The notes under the pieces: model-generated
Databases searched by the model: none
The model's input: the letters and a program-made list of their open reading frames with translations, nothing else
Told to the model about the DNA's origin: nothing
Position numbers and translations under genes: made by a program
In this document: one piece after another, positions 51,719-59,354 of the stretch
How the letters are laid out: each line of letters begins with the position of its first letter
How positions within the stretch are numbered: position 1 is the first letter of the stretch
NCBI RefSeq assembly: GCF_000621485.1
Contig: NZ_JHYF01000015.1
Location: 95,943 to 159,942, forward strand
Direction: 5' to 3'
From: Alkaliphilus transvaalensis ATCC 700919
Lineage (GTDB): Bacteria; Bacillota; Clostridia; Peptostreptococcales; Natronincolaceae
Length of the DNA stretch: 64,000 nucleotides

Positions 51719-52288
51719 TCATTTTATTTTTGAAGCTGTAGAGTAGACAATATCTCTTGCGGTATCATCTAAAAGTCTTTTAATGTAGTTTTCGGTTATG
51801 TTTTGTGGCAAAAGATTATTTGCTACCATTACTGAAAGTCCAGTTTGAAAGATTCGCATCTTAAGAAGAATAGTCTGTAGCTCCATATCGGAAAAATCTG
51901 CAAGTTCAGGGTCTTTTCTCATCTCTTCAATCAGAAATTCTCCCATGTCTTCATCATAATTTTTCATGTATTGATTGCTATTCATCATCATGTCTTTAAA
52001 CAGGAGACTATATTCCTTTGCAAACCTCAAGCTGGCTACACCGATATCACGGAAGGGGCTACCTGTATTTTCTTCTAAATATATTTGATGACTGATTTGA
52101 TATACTTTTTTTATAACTTCTTCTATTAATTCATCGATATTATTAAAATTGACGTAAATGGGGGCGATAGAACTTCCAAGTTTTTCAGCCACTTTTCTAA
52201 TAGTAATACTATTAATCCCTTCTATTTTAGCAATTTCAAAGCCTGTATTAATTATTGCTTCTTTAGAAAATTTCTTTTTCGGTGCCAT
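51719..52288 (-). CDS. TetR-family transcriptional regulator
   Basis: 189 aa. N-terminal DNA-binding helices: KEAIINTGFEIAKIEGINSITIRKVAEKLGSSIAPIYVNFNNIDELIEEVI. The C-terminal ligand domain is helical and unremarkable. Start set at ATG 52288 after AGGAGG; the frame runs another 30 codons upstream with no ribosome site and would cover the promoter. Tandem 14-bp repeats at 52310-52337 are probable operators. It is likely to control itself and the hydrolase gene behind it. Confidence 0.88.
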   Translation of the reverse strand: MAPKKKFSKEAIINTGFEIAKIEGINSITIRKVAEKLGSSIAPIYVNFNNIDELIEEVIKKVYQISHQIYLEENTGSPFRDIGVASLRFAKEYSLLFKDMMMNSNQYMKNYDEDMGEFLIEEMRKDPELADFSDMELQTILLKMRIFQTGLSVMVANNLLPQNITENYIKRLLDDTARDIVYSTASKIK

Positions 52289-52309
52289 ACACATCCTCCT
52301 AAAGCAAGT

Positions 52310-52337
52310 ATAATGTTTGATATATAACGTTTGATAC
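52310..52337 (-). promoter_or_regulatory. Tandem 14-bp operator-like repeats before tetR
   Basis: ATAATGTTTGATAT followed directly by ATAACGTTTGATAC; 11 of 14 positions are identical. They lie 22 bases upstream of the tetR start codon, where its promoter and leader should be. Confidence 0.55.
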
Positions 52338-52501
52338 GTATTAATTATAGAGCATATGGAAAATAAAAGCAATAGCATACAATAAAAAAACAGGGATCTG
52401 ATTCTTCAAATTAGAAATTGAGACCACTGTCTATATTCAACAAAATAGGAGATAATACAAAAATAGAAAACCAACTAAGTAAATTATAAGTAGGTGAAAC
52501 T

Positions 52502-53200
52502 ATGTTTGGGTCATCAATTTCTCAATTGACAGTAGAACTAACGATAGGTTTTTTTGCTTTATTTGTTGTTACTAAGATTACAAGAAAATCACAAATAAAT
52601 CAGATTACCCCCTTTGATTTCATATCAGCTATTGTTCTTGGAGAACTGCTGGGTAACGCAATTTATGATGAAAAGGTTAGAATATGGACTATTATGTATG
52701 CCTTAGCTCTTTGGGGAATTTTAATGGTTTTTATTGAAAAAATAACACAAAAATTAAGAAGAACAAGGAAATTATTAGAAGGAGAACCAGCGATTATTAT
52801 TAGAAATGGACAAATTGATTATAACGTTATAAAAAAAGAAAAATTAGATATTAATGAATTGTTAAGTCTATTAAGGCAAAAGGATGCCTTTTCGATTCGA
52901 GAAATAGAGTTTGCAATTTTGGAACAGAGTGGGAATATTAGTGTATTAAAAAAATCTAAATATGAAAGTGCTACTATTGAAGATTTAAATCTACAAGAAC
53001 ATCCTGTATATCTGCCAATTACCTTAATCCTCGATGGAGAGATCATAAAAAATAATTTATATGCCATAGGGCATGACGAAAATTGGTTATTCAATCAAAT
53101 TCGTAAAGCAGGAGAGAAAAATATAGAAAACATTTTCTATGCAGATTGGAAACAAGATGAAGGTATCCATGTTGTACCTCGAAATAATTCTCAAAAATAA
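52502..53200 (+). CDS. DUF421 (YetF/YrbG-type) membrane protein
   Basis: 232 aa. The first 85 residues contain three hydrophobic helices, with GFFALFVVTKITRKSQINQITPFDFISAIVLGELLGN as the family signature. The remainder is a cytoplasmic alpha/beta domain with EGEPAIIIRNGQIDYNVIKKEKLDINELLSLLRQKDAFSIREIEFAILEQSGNISVL. DUF421 proteins are common in Firmicutes, including sporulating ones, and have no established function. AGGTG precedes the ATG; a bidirectional terminator follows. Confidence 0.9.
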   Translation: MFGSSISQLTVELTIGFFALFVVTKITRKSQINQITPFDFISAIVLGELLGNAIYDEKVRIWTIMYALALWGILMVFIEKITQKLRRTRKLLEGEPAIIIRNGQIDYNVIKKEKLDINELLSLLRQKDAFSIREIEFAILEQSGNISVLKKSKYESATIEDLNLQEHPVYLPITLILDGEIIKNNLYAIGHDENWLFNQIRKAGEKNIENIFYADWKQDEGIHVVPRNNSQK

Positions 53201-53243
53201 TCTTAATCTAAACTAAATTTGATATGACCAATTTAAAAATATA

Positions 53244-53287
53244 GCTCCCTTTACGTTACTTCATTATTCATAAAGGGAGCAGCTTTA
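53244..53287. terminator. Bidirectional terminator between DUF421 gene and MBL hydrolase
   Basis: GCTCCCTTTA and TAAAGGGAGC form a perfect 10-bp stem between convergent genes ending at 53200 and 53288. Confidence 0.9.
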
Positions 53288-54043
53288 TTATGCTTTTATA
53301 TATTCGATTACTTGACCACGTTCCTTTAAAACGATGGTAGGAACTGAAATATTAGAAACTTTGTTAGCAAATTCTTCAGTAATTTTAAAATTACTTGCAA
53401 AGTGCATGGGAATCAATAGCTTTGGTTTTATGGTATGGGCAAAATATTCGCCACCTAAATAGTAATATTCCTCTAAACGTGGGTCGACGGGGACAAAGGC
53501 TATATCGATAGACTCAGTAATTTGATTAACCTCTTTTTTGAAATCTTCTTCTTCTTTAAGCTGAGCTTCTGGGGTAAAACTTTTCCAATGCCACCAATTA
53601 AGATCGCCCCCATGATAAATACTTAAATGATCAACTTCCACTAGAAAGGATACACCTCTGTCGGTGGTACCATAGGTTTTAACCTTAACTAAGTTATGTA
53701 ACTGTAATTCTAATGATTGATTGGTCCGCATCACATAAATATTACGAATGTTAGAAGGAACAATACAGTCATCTCCTAATATATAAGTAATATCTGGATT
53801 TACTTCTTGCCAGTTAAAAATTACAGGATTAAAGTGATCACCATGATTATGGGAAACAAAAACGATAACATTTTTCTTATGTTTTAGCAAATCTGGATTA
53901 ATAACACCCTTTTCAAGACTTCTAACTTGATTATTATCCTCAACTTCATCCATGTAATAATCAAAAATTAGAAAGTAATTCTCAGTTTCTACAGCAAAGC
54001 CACTATGATAAAGATGGTGGATTTTTCCTTTAACCATATCCAT
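53288..54043 (-). CDS. MBL-fold metallohydrolase (UlaG-like)
   Basis: 251 aa metallo-beta-lactamase fold: VFVSHNHGDHFNP supplies the HxHxDH zinc motif, YHGGDLNWW the next Asp, and IPMHFASN the late His. The start HHLYHSGFAVETENYFLIFDYY is the UlaG-like opening. Substrate unknown; UlaG itself is an L-ascorbate-6-phosphate lactonase, but no PTS ascorbate genes are nearby. AGGAGG lies just upstream of the start. Monocistronic. Confidence 0.87.
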   Translation of the reverse strand: MDMVKGKIHHLYHSGFAVETENYFLIFDYYMDEVEDNNQVRSLEKGVINPDLLKHKKNVIVFVSHNHGDHFNPVIFNWQEVNPDITYILGDDCIVPSNIRNIYVMRTNQSLELQLHNLVKVKTYGTTDRGVSFLVEVDHLSIYHGGDLNWWHWKSFTPEAQLKEEEDFKKEVNQITESIDIAFVPVDPRLEEYYYLGGEYFAHTIKPKLLIPMHFASNFKITEEFANKVSNISVPTIVLKERGQVIEYIKA

Positions 54044-54103
54044 TAGATTACCTCCTACAATTAGTTATAGTATAATGATACCAGAAATTCAGTAAAAATA
54101 AAC

Positions 54104-54134
54104 AAAAGGTTACAGATTGATTCTGTAACCTTTA
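54104..54134 (-). terminator. Terminator of speD
   Basis: AAAGGTTACAG and CTGTAACCTTT, a perfect 11-bp stem with a 7-base loop, right after the speD stop (minus strand). Confidence 0.9.
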
Positions 54135-54136
54135 AA

Positions 54137-54952
54137 TTAAACCTTGGGTATATTTCTTCCGTAGAAGATTTCTGCCATTTCTTTCTTTAATCTTTGCTTA
54201 ATTTTTTTCTTTTCACCAGGAAGAAGGTCTTTCTTATTAATACCGAAAAGATAGTTGTCTAAGTCAAACTCTTTAAGAATCATTTTCGTATGGAAAATAT
54301 TTTCTTGATATACATTTACATCTATCATTTGGTACCTATTTCTAGTTTCACTAGCAATATAGTTCTGAATAGAATTAATTTTATGATCAATAAAGAACTT
54401 TTTACCAGTTACGTCTCTAGTAAAGCCTCTTACTCTGTAATCAACATACATAATATCAGAGTCAAAGCTGTGAATTAGATAGTTTAAAGCCTTCAACGGT
54501 GAAATGTGACCACATGTAGACACATCGATATCTGCTCTAAAAGTACTAATTCCTTCATCCGGATGACTTTCTGGATAGGTATGAACAGTAATGTGACTTT
54601 TATCAAGATGAGCAACCACACCATCTGGTAATGGACCAGGAGCTTCACTTTCGTGATCAGGCGTATGCTCAGATGTTACCAGACCTTCAGAAACTAGCAT
54701 TGTTACACTGGCACCCTGTGGGTCATAATCTTGTTTAGCAATATTTAATACGTTAGCACCAATAATGTTAGCTACATTAGTAAGAATATTAGTTAATCTT
54801 TCTGCATTATATTGTTCATCAATATATTCAATATAATTTTTACGGTCTTCCACAGTTTTAGCATAACAGATATCATACATATTAAAACTTAAGGTTTTTG
54901 TTAAGTTATTAAATCCATATAGTTTTAGTTTTTTCAACGGTTTAACATCCAT
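54137..54952 (-). CDS. speD: S-adenosylmethionine decarboxylase proenzyme (long, E. coli-type)
   Basis: Makes decarboxylated SAM, the aminopropyl donor for spermidine. 271 aa, the long class also found in E. coli (264 aa), unlike the short 120-130-aa form of Bacillus. It self-cleaves before Ser119 in [19 protein letters not shown], which becomes the pyruvoyl group. Cys147 in [22 protein letters not shown] is the proton donor. Tyrosine-rich middle and [24 protein letters not shown] end as in family. No spermidine synthase gene lies in the window, so its partner is elsewhere. Monocistronic with its own terminator. Confidence 0.95.
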   Translation of the reverse strand: MDVKPLKKLKLYGFNNLTKTLSFNMYDICYAKTVEDRKNYIEYIDEQYNAERLTNILTNVANIIGANVLNIAKQDYDPQGASVTMLVSEGLVTSEHTPDHESEAPGPLPDGVVAHLDKSHITVHTYPESHPDEGISTFRADIDVSTCGHISPLKALNYLIHSFDSDIMYVDYRVRGFTRDVTGKKFFIDHKINSIQNYIASETRNRYQMIDVNVYQENIFHTKMILKEFDLDNYLFGINKKDLLPGEKKKIKQRLKKEMAEIFYGRNIPKV

Positions 54953-55128
54953 CTTTTATTTAGCAACCTCCTTTGTGTTTATCTATTTTAACAAATAATA
55001 ATATTATTTATTATTCCTTGCGAATTCAATTATAAACCTCTTAGAGAAATATATCAAGTAGTTAGAATAACATAATGAAAATTATATTAATAATTAATGT
55101 TTATTAGATAAAATTATCAAGTAAAATT

Positions 55129-55275
55129 GGGAGGATAATACCTATTACTGCCAATTCCTCTGATATACAGCCTTTTTATCAACTTCAAATTCAGTTACAG
55201 AACTTAAGTGAAAAGGAAAAATTGAATGAAAATTGTCACTCTTTACGGAAAAATAGCAAAAAAAGTCATAGATAA
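55129..55275 (+). other. Open frame with GGGAGG site and non-ATG start (doubtful gene)
   Basis: In the 370-base gap 54953-55322, GGGAGG at 55129 is followed at normal distance by ATT 55144 and 43 sense codons of coding-like sequence (opening TANSSDIQPFYQLQIQLQNL) before TAA 55275. No ATG/GTG/TTG start is at hand. Either a rare-start peptide, a gene remnant or chance. Confidence 0.2.
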
Positions 55276-55286
55276 ATCTAAATTTA

Positions 55287-55295
55287 TGATATAAT
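55287..55295 (+). promoter_or_regulatory. Extended -10 promoter of the CheX-like gene
   Basis: TGATATAAT, identical to the candidate at 24755-24763, lies 28 bases before the start codon. No clear -35. Confidence 0.5.
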
Positions 55296-55322
55296 CACAA
55301 TAGGATAAATCATGGAGGTATA

Positions 55323-55793
55323 ATGAAGATGAAAGAACAACTAGTCAAACCATTCTTAAAAGCGTTACAAGACATATTAAATCAAATAACCGGAATGTCT
55401 ATGGAGATTATAGATACAAATAATAATGCAGATAAGTGCTTTACAAAGGATGTAGCAATAATGATCGGTATTACTGGACAGTTAGAAGGGCAGACCATCA
55501 TTAATTTAGATGAAACACTTGCAAAGGTCATTGCTTCAAACATGATGGGAGGTATGACTGTAACAGAACTAGACGAAATATCTAAAAGTGCTGTTGCTGA
55601 ACTAGGTAATATGGTATTAGGGAATGCAGCCATTCAATTGTCTAATGAAGGATGTATCATTGACATAACACCTCCAACGTTAGTAACGAAAGAAGTTAAT
55701 TATCAAGTTATAGAAAACCAACCAATTGTTTCAACAGTTCTACAAAACAATTTTGGAGAAATTGAAATGAATTTAGCTTTAAAGGTAAAATAA
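55323..55793 (+). CDS. CheX/CheC-family chemotaxis phosphatase-like protein
   Basis: 156 aa of the CheC/CheX/FliY fold. ISKSAVAELGNMVLGNAAIQLS holds the family phosphatase motif (Glu and Asn two turns apart, ExxN), the active site that removes phosphate from CheY. GITGQLEGQTIINLDETLAKVIASNMMGG is the typical first repeat. A single motif is present, as in CheX. ATG 55323 follows GGAGG by four bases; ATG 55329 is equally possible. No other chemotaxis genes are nearby. Confidence 0.88.
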   Translation: MKMKEQLVKPFLKALQDILNQITGMSMEIIDTNNNADKCFTKDVAIMIGITGQLEGQTIINLDETLAKVIASNMMGGMTVTELDEISKSAVAELGNMVLGNAAIQLSNEGCIIDITPPTLVTKEVNYQVIENQPIVSTVLQNNFGEIEMNLALKVK

Positions 55794-55820
55794 AAATAAT
55801 TTATTATGGGCATAAATATC

Positions 55821-55974
55821 TGAGGAAATTGCATCATACTATCAATATGAATTTATATAGGCTTTATACAAATATGAAATATAATATATTCTTCATTGAA
55901 TAATAAATACTAAGGTTTTCATTTTGAATTAATATAAATTAATATAAATTTAAAATCAATTATGCAATCTCTTG
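55821..55974 (+). repeat. MITE-like element, near-complete copy
   Basis: Left end TGAGGAAATTGCATCATA and degenerate right end ATGCAATCTCTTG (55962-55974). The interior shares TATGAATTTATATAGG, GGTTTTCATTTTGAATTAA and AATATAAATT with the complete copy. An AATATAAATTAATATAAATT duplication near the right end lengthens it slightly. It lies 27 bases after the CheX-like stop. Confidence 0.85.
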
Positions 55975-56073
55975 TTCTAAATAGAATTCTATAATAAGGA
56001 AACTCTTATAATAAAATGAGATTTTCAGTAACTTTGTTAGATAAGCGTAAATAGTAGCTGGAGGTAGAAGAAT

Positions 56074-56544
56074 ATGCCATTGAATATTATATTGTTTGAA
56101 CCAGAAATCCCACAAAACACAGGAAATATAGCGAGAACTTGTGTAATTACAGACACCGTATTACATATTATAGGACCGATGGGCTTCTCTCTAGATGAAA
56201 AACATGTAAAAAGAGCAGGACTAGATTACTGGGAGTTGTTGGACCTTAGGTATTATGACAACTACGAAGCCTTCTTAGAAGCTAATCCAGAGGCTTTGAT
56301 CTATTATTGTGAAACGAGAACCCAGAATATTTATACAGATGTTTCTTATCCAGAAAATTGCTATATTATGTTTGGAAAAGAAACGACGGGTATCCCGAAA
56401 AAAATTCTAGAGGACAATCTAGAGACTTGCATTAGAATTCCAATGCTACAAAATGAAAAAGCCAGATCATTAAACTTATCAAATACTGTAGCCATTGTAG
56501 TTTATGAAGTATTACGTCAATGGAGATATCCAAATATGATTTAA
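56074..56544 (+). CDS. trmL: tRNA (cytidine/uridine(34)-2'-O)-methyltransferase TrmL
   Basis: Methylates the wobble ribose of tRNA-Leu. 156 aa, SPOUT fold, with N-terminal NIILFEPEIPQNTGNIARTCVITDTVLHIIGPMGF, motif 2 MFGKETTGIPKKILE and motif 3 CIRIPMLQNEKARSLNLSNTVAIVVYEVLRQ, which form the trefoil-knot SAM site. Monocistronic with a GGAGGTAG site. A repeat element begins three bases after the stop. Confidence 0.95.
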   Translation: MPLNIILFEPEIPQNTGNIARTCVITDTVLHIIGPMGFSLDEKHVKRAGLDYWELLDLRYYDNYEAFLEANPEALIYYCETRTQNIYTDVSYPENCYIMFGKETTGIPKKILEDNLETCIRIPMLQNEKARSLNLSNTVAIVVYEVLRQWRYPNMI

Positions 56545-56547
56545 GAA

Positions 56548-56691
56548 TTGAGGAAATTGCACAATTAATAAAAGACAGATATTAATAGAAAATAAAAAAT
56601 CTTTTCCCACTGGGGGGACAGGGGTTTTAATATTGTATAGAAGCAAAATAAATTTATTAAGAATTAATAAGGTATCATGCAATTTCCTTAA
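56548..56691 (+). repeat. MITE-like element, full length but diverged inside
   Basis: TTGAGGAAATTGCA at the left and GCAATTTCCTTA(A) at the right end, 144 bp apart, the same length as the complete copy. The interior is mostly different (CTTTTCCCACTGGGGGGAC), so this may be a subtype or an eroded copy. Confidence 0.75.
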
Positions 56692-56727
56692 TAAAATGAA
56701 AAATATAATTTAGATCAGTATAAAGAA

Positions 56728-56768
56728 TAAGTTACCTCTAAATATTTAGACATTGGGTAACTTTTTTT
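56728..56768 (+). terminator. Terminator in the gap after trmL
   Basis: AAGTTACC and GGTAACTT followed by T7 at 56762-56768. It ends transcripts that pass the repeat element after trmL. Confidence 0.75.
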
Positions 56769-56875
56769 ATGCACTCAATTATTTTTTAAACTGTATTTGA
56801 TTTTTTATAGTACATAGGAAACTATGGTCTTTTAATGATTATAATCGTCATAATTTTCTGTAATGTATTTCAACA

Positions 56876-56912
56876 CAAGCCTACCACTAAATTTTGCGTA
56901 GGAAGGCTTTGT
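56876..56912. terminator. Possible second hairpin terminator in the trmL-grd gap
   Basis: AAGCCTACC pairs with GTAGGAAGGCTT, with a two-base bulge. A weak candidate. The 56913-57107 stretch is AT-rich and I see nothing else in it. Confidence 0.3.
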
Positions 56913-57107
56913 TCTTGAGTTCAATTATTATTATTTTTATTATTATGAATTTCAATAGTAGCCTACAGGTCTATAGATAAGCTTTTATAAAGATCCTAAG
57001 GAATTGTCCATAAAAAAATAAATAAATAACTCACAAAAATTAGGTATATCAATAAAAAGCATAAATAAATAAATGCAGAATTATGATAAAAAAATAACAA
57101 AAAATAC

Positions 57108-57136
57108 TTGCTAATATTATTCCCCTGTAATATAAT
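57108..57136 (+). promoter_or_regulatory. Promoter of the glycine reductase operon
   Basis: TTGCTA (57108-57113), 17 bases, TATAAT (57131-57136), about 80 bases before the riboswitch. Confidence 0.75.
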
Positions 57137-57215
57137 GAAATTAACTAATAAATGGAATAAAAAATGTTTTATAATAATAGTTATTTATTAATAAAACTTA
57201 ATAAATTAACTGAAT

Positions 57216-57420
57216 GATAGATGCGGGAGAGACTCATAATCCTTGTTGGATTGAGCGCCGAAGGAAGAAGCTAAAAAAAGCCACTTTTTAGTGAACATCT
57301 CAGGCAAAAGGACCGTGTTTGGACAGTACTCTGGAAAGCGGGAGCACCGAAGGAGCAACTTCTATAGATACTCTGGTATATTGAGGATCTGTAGAAAGAA
57401 TCTCTCAGGTTAAATAAACA
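57216..57420 (+). promoter_or_regulatory. Tandem glycine riboswitch
   Basis: Two aptamers in a row. First: GCGGGAGAGACTC, GCGCCGAAGGA and ATCTCAGGCAAAAGGACCG. Second: ACTCTGGAAAGCGGGAG, GCACCGAAGGAGCAACTTC and AATCTCTCAGG. These are the conserved core blocks of gcvT-type glycine aptamers. A terminator hairpin follows, then grdX and the grd genes, so glycine probably turns the operon on. This fits glycine as the substrate of the encoded reductase. Confidence 0.95.
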
Positions 57421-57421
57421 G

Positions 57422-57461
57422 AGATAACTATGCAATAGGCGTTGTCATAGTTATCTTTTTT
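57422..57461 (+). terminator. Riboswitch-controlled terminator (expression platform)
   Basis: AGATAACTATG and CATAGTTATCT form an 11-bp stem followed by T6, directly downstream of the second aptamer. Glycine binding should prevent it. Confidence 0.85.
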
Positions 57462-57531
57462 GTATTTTTGTTAGATTTAAATAGTTTGAGATAGATCACA
57501 AATGGATATATTTATAAACGGGGTGTAAAAT

Positions 57532-57933
57532 ATGATTTGTAAAAAAGTGACGATTATTACTAACAATAGCAATGTTTGTGGAAAATATGACAAAAAATAT
57601 CAAATTAACTATACAGATGGTACTTTATTAGATGTTTTAAAAATAACAAGAGATAAGATTCATGATGGTTATAAATTATTAAGTCACCCCCTATCAGGTA
57701 GTGTTAAACCAAATGAAACTGTTTATAAAAGTGTAATAGTTTCTAATGAAAAGGGGAATCTAGATATTGAATCACTAATGTTCATAGAATCTGCCATAGA
57801 AACAGCTGAAAAGTTTATTAATATGAAGCAACCACCTAGTTGGAATAATGAAATTTTGTCAGATTTTAGAGAAATTGATTGCACCCTAATTGATAGTGCT
57901 ATTGAAAGTATGGAAACTTATAGTAAAATATAA
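57532..57933 (+). CDS. grdX: GrdX family protein
   Basis: 133 aa, beginning TIITNNSNVCGKYDKKYQINYTDGTLLDVLKITRDKIHDGYKLLSHPLSGSVKPNETVYKS, the recognisable GrdX pattern. GrdX is a small soluble protein found only with glycine reductase operons; its role is unknown. It sits between the glycine riboswitch and trxB, so it is the first gene turned on by glycine. No membrane segment or cofactor motif is visible. Confidence 0.85.
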   Translation: MICKKVTIITNNSNVCGKYDKKYQINYTDGTLLDVLKITRDKIHDGYKLLSHPLSGSVKPNETVYKSVIVSNEKGNLDIESLMFIESAIETAEKFINMKQPPSWNNEILSDFREIDCTLIDSAIESMETYSKI

Positions 57934-57973
57934 TAGTACCTAAACAATACAAAAGCAAGGAGTGAATGATTTC

Positions 57974-58927
57974 ATGGAAAAAATTTATGACGTAGTAATT
58001 ATTGGGGCAGGCCCTGCTGGTTTATCAGCTGGATTATATGCAGCTAGAGCAAAAATGTCAGCCTTAATTTTAGAAAAATCTAAAACTGGAGGTCAAATTG
58101 CATCAACAGAAGAGGTAGCAAATTACCCTGGTTCAATTGAAAATGCTTCAGGACCTTCTCTAGTAGCAAGAATGGTAGAGCAATGTAAGGAATTTGGCGC
58201 GGAAATGGAAAAAGATACTATTGTTTCTGTTAAATTCGATGAAAAAATCAAGGTACTAGTTGGAGAAAAAAATACATACTATGCTAGGTCAGTGATAGCA
58301 GCACCAGGTGCTAGCCCTAGATTATTAGATGTTCCAGGTGAGAAAGAGTTTACTGGTAAAGGTGTATCCTATTGTGCAACTTGCGATGCCGACTTCTTTA
58401 CAGATTTTGAAGTCTTCGTAGTTGGAGGTGGAGATTCAGCAGTTGAAGAAGCAATTTTTATGACTAGATTTGCTCGTAAAGTTACAATCGTTCATCGAAG
58501 AGATGAATTATCAGCTGCAAAGTCTATTCAAGAAAAGGCTTTTAAGAACCCTAAAATTGATTTTATGTGGGATACAGTAATTACAGAAATAAAAGGAGAT
58601 GGGGTTGTTGAGGCCATTACCCTTAAAAATGTTAAGACAGGTGAAACAACAGAACATCAAGCCCATGAAGATGATGGTACTTTTGGAATCTTTGTATTTG
58701 TTGGTTATCTCCCACAAACAGGAATCTTTAAAGATCTGTTAGATATGGATAAAGCAGGATACTTTATCACAGATGATAACATGAAGACAAATATTCCTGG
58801 CGTCTTTGCAGCAGGAGACTGTAGAGTAAAGTCTCTAAGACAGGTGGTAACTGCAGTATCAGATGGTGCTATTGCAGCAGTTCAAGCAGAAAAGTATGTT
58901 GAAAATAATTTTCATGACGAAGCGTAA
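57974..58927 (+). CDS. trxB: Thioredoxin reductase of the glycine reductase system
   Basis: Passes electrons from NAD(P)H to the thioredoxin encoded next, and from there to glycine reductase. 317 aa, FAD motif VVIIGAGPAGLSAGLYAARA, redox-active CATC (Cys134, Cys137) in SYCATCDADFF, second dinucleotide motif VVGGGDSAVEEAIF, and FAD motif GVFAAGDCR. The start ATG 57974 is 11 bases after AAGGAG; GTG 57962 lies inside that site. It lies 40 bases after grdX and 49 before trxA. Confidence 0.94.
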   Translation: MEKIYDVVIIGAGPAGLSAGLYAARAKMSALILEKSKTGGQIASTEEVANYPGSIENASGPSLVARMVEQCKEFGAEMEKDTIVSVKFDEKIKVLVGEKNTYYARSVIAAPGASPRLLDVPGEKEFTGKGVSYCATCDADFFTDFEVFVVGGGDSAVEEAIFMTRFARKVTIVHRRDELSAAKSIQEKAFKNPKIDFMWDTVITEIKGDGVVEAITLKNVKTGETTEHQAHEDDGTFGIFVFVGYLPQTGIFKDLLDMDKAGYFITDDNMKTNIPGVFAAGDCRVKSLRQVVTAVSDGAIAAVQAEKYVENNFHDEA

Positions 58928-58976
58928 TCAATTTTATAATATATGAATTTGCTTTATATTTAAGGAGGTGAAGAGG

Positions 58977-59294
58977 ATGTTAGCAGTTGACAAAGATACT
59001 TTTGAAGCAGAAGTTTTGCAGGCAGAAGGATATGTGTTAGTAGACTTTTGGAGTGATGGATGCGAACCTTGTAAAGCATTAATGCCAGATATTGAGGCAT
59101 TAGAAGAGCAATATGGAAGTCAAATTAAGTTTGTAAAGCTTAACACAACTCAAGCAAGAAGACTTGCTATTAAAGAGAAGGTGTTAGGTCTTCCGACAAT
59201 CTCCATGTACAAAGATGGAAGTAAGATTGAAGAAGTTACTAAAGAAGATGCAAACAAAGGAAACATTGAGGCAATGATTAAAAAATACTTATAA
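58977..59294 (+). CDS. trxA: Thioredoxin of the glycine reductase system, unusual GCEPC active site
   Basis: 105 aa thioredoxin fold. The active site reads WSDGCEPCK, with Cys29 and Cys32, where the usual thioredoxin has WCGPC: the Trp before the first Cys is Gly and the two residues between the cysteines are Glu-Pro. Non-standard redox motifs are known in thioredoxins of glycine reductase operons and suit the low potential of that system. The cis-Pro loop [11 protein letters not shown] is present. Start ATG 58977 after AAGGAGGTG. Confidence 0.93.
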   Translation: MLAVDKDTFEAEVLQAEGYVLVDFWSDGCEPCKALMPDIEALEEQYGSQIKFVKLNTTQARRLAIKEKVLGLPTISMYKDGSKIEEVTKEDANKGNIEAMIKKYL

Positions 59295-59354
59295 TTTAAT
59301 ATTGGGCCTTTTGTAATAAAAAGGCCCTTTGATAAATAAAGGGAGGTGAAGCTT

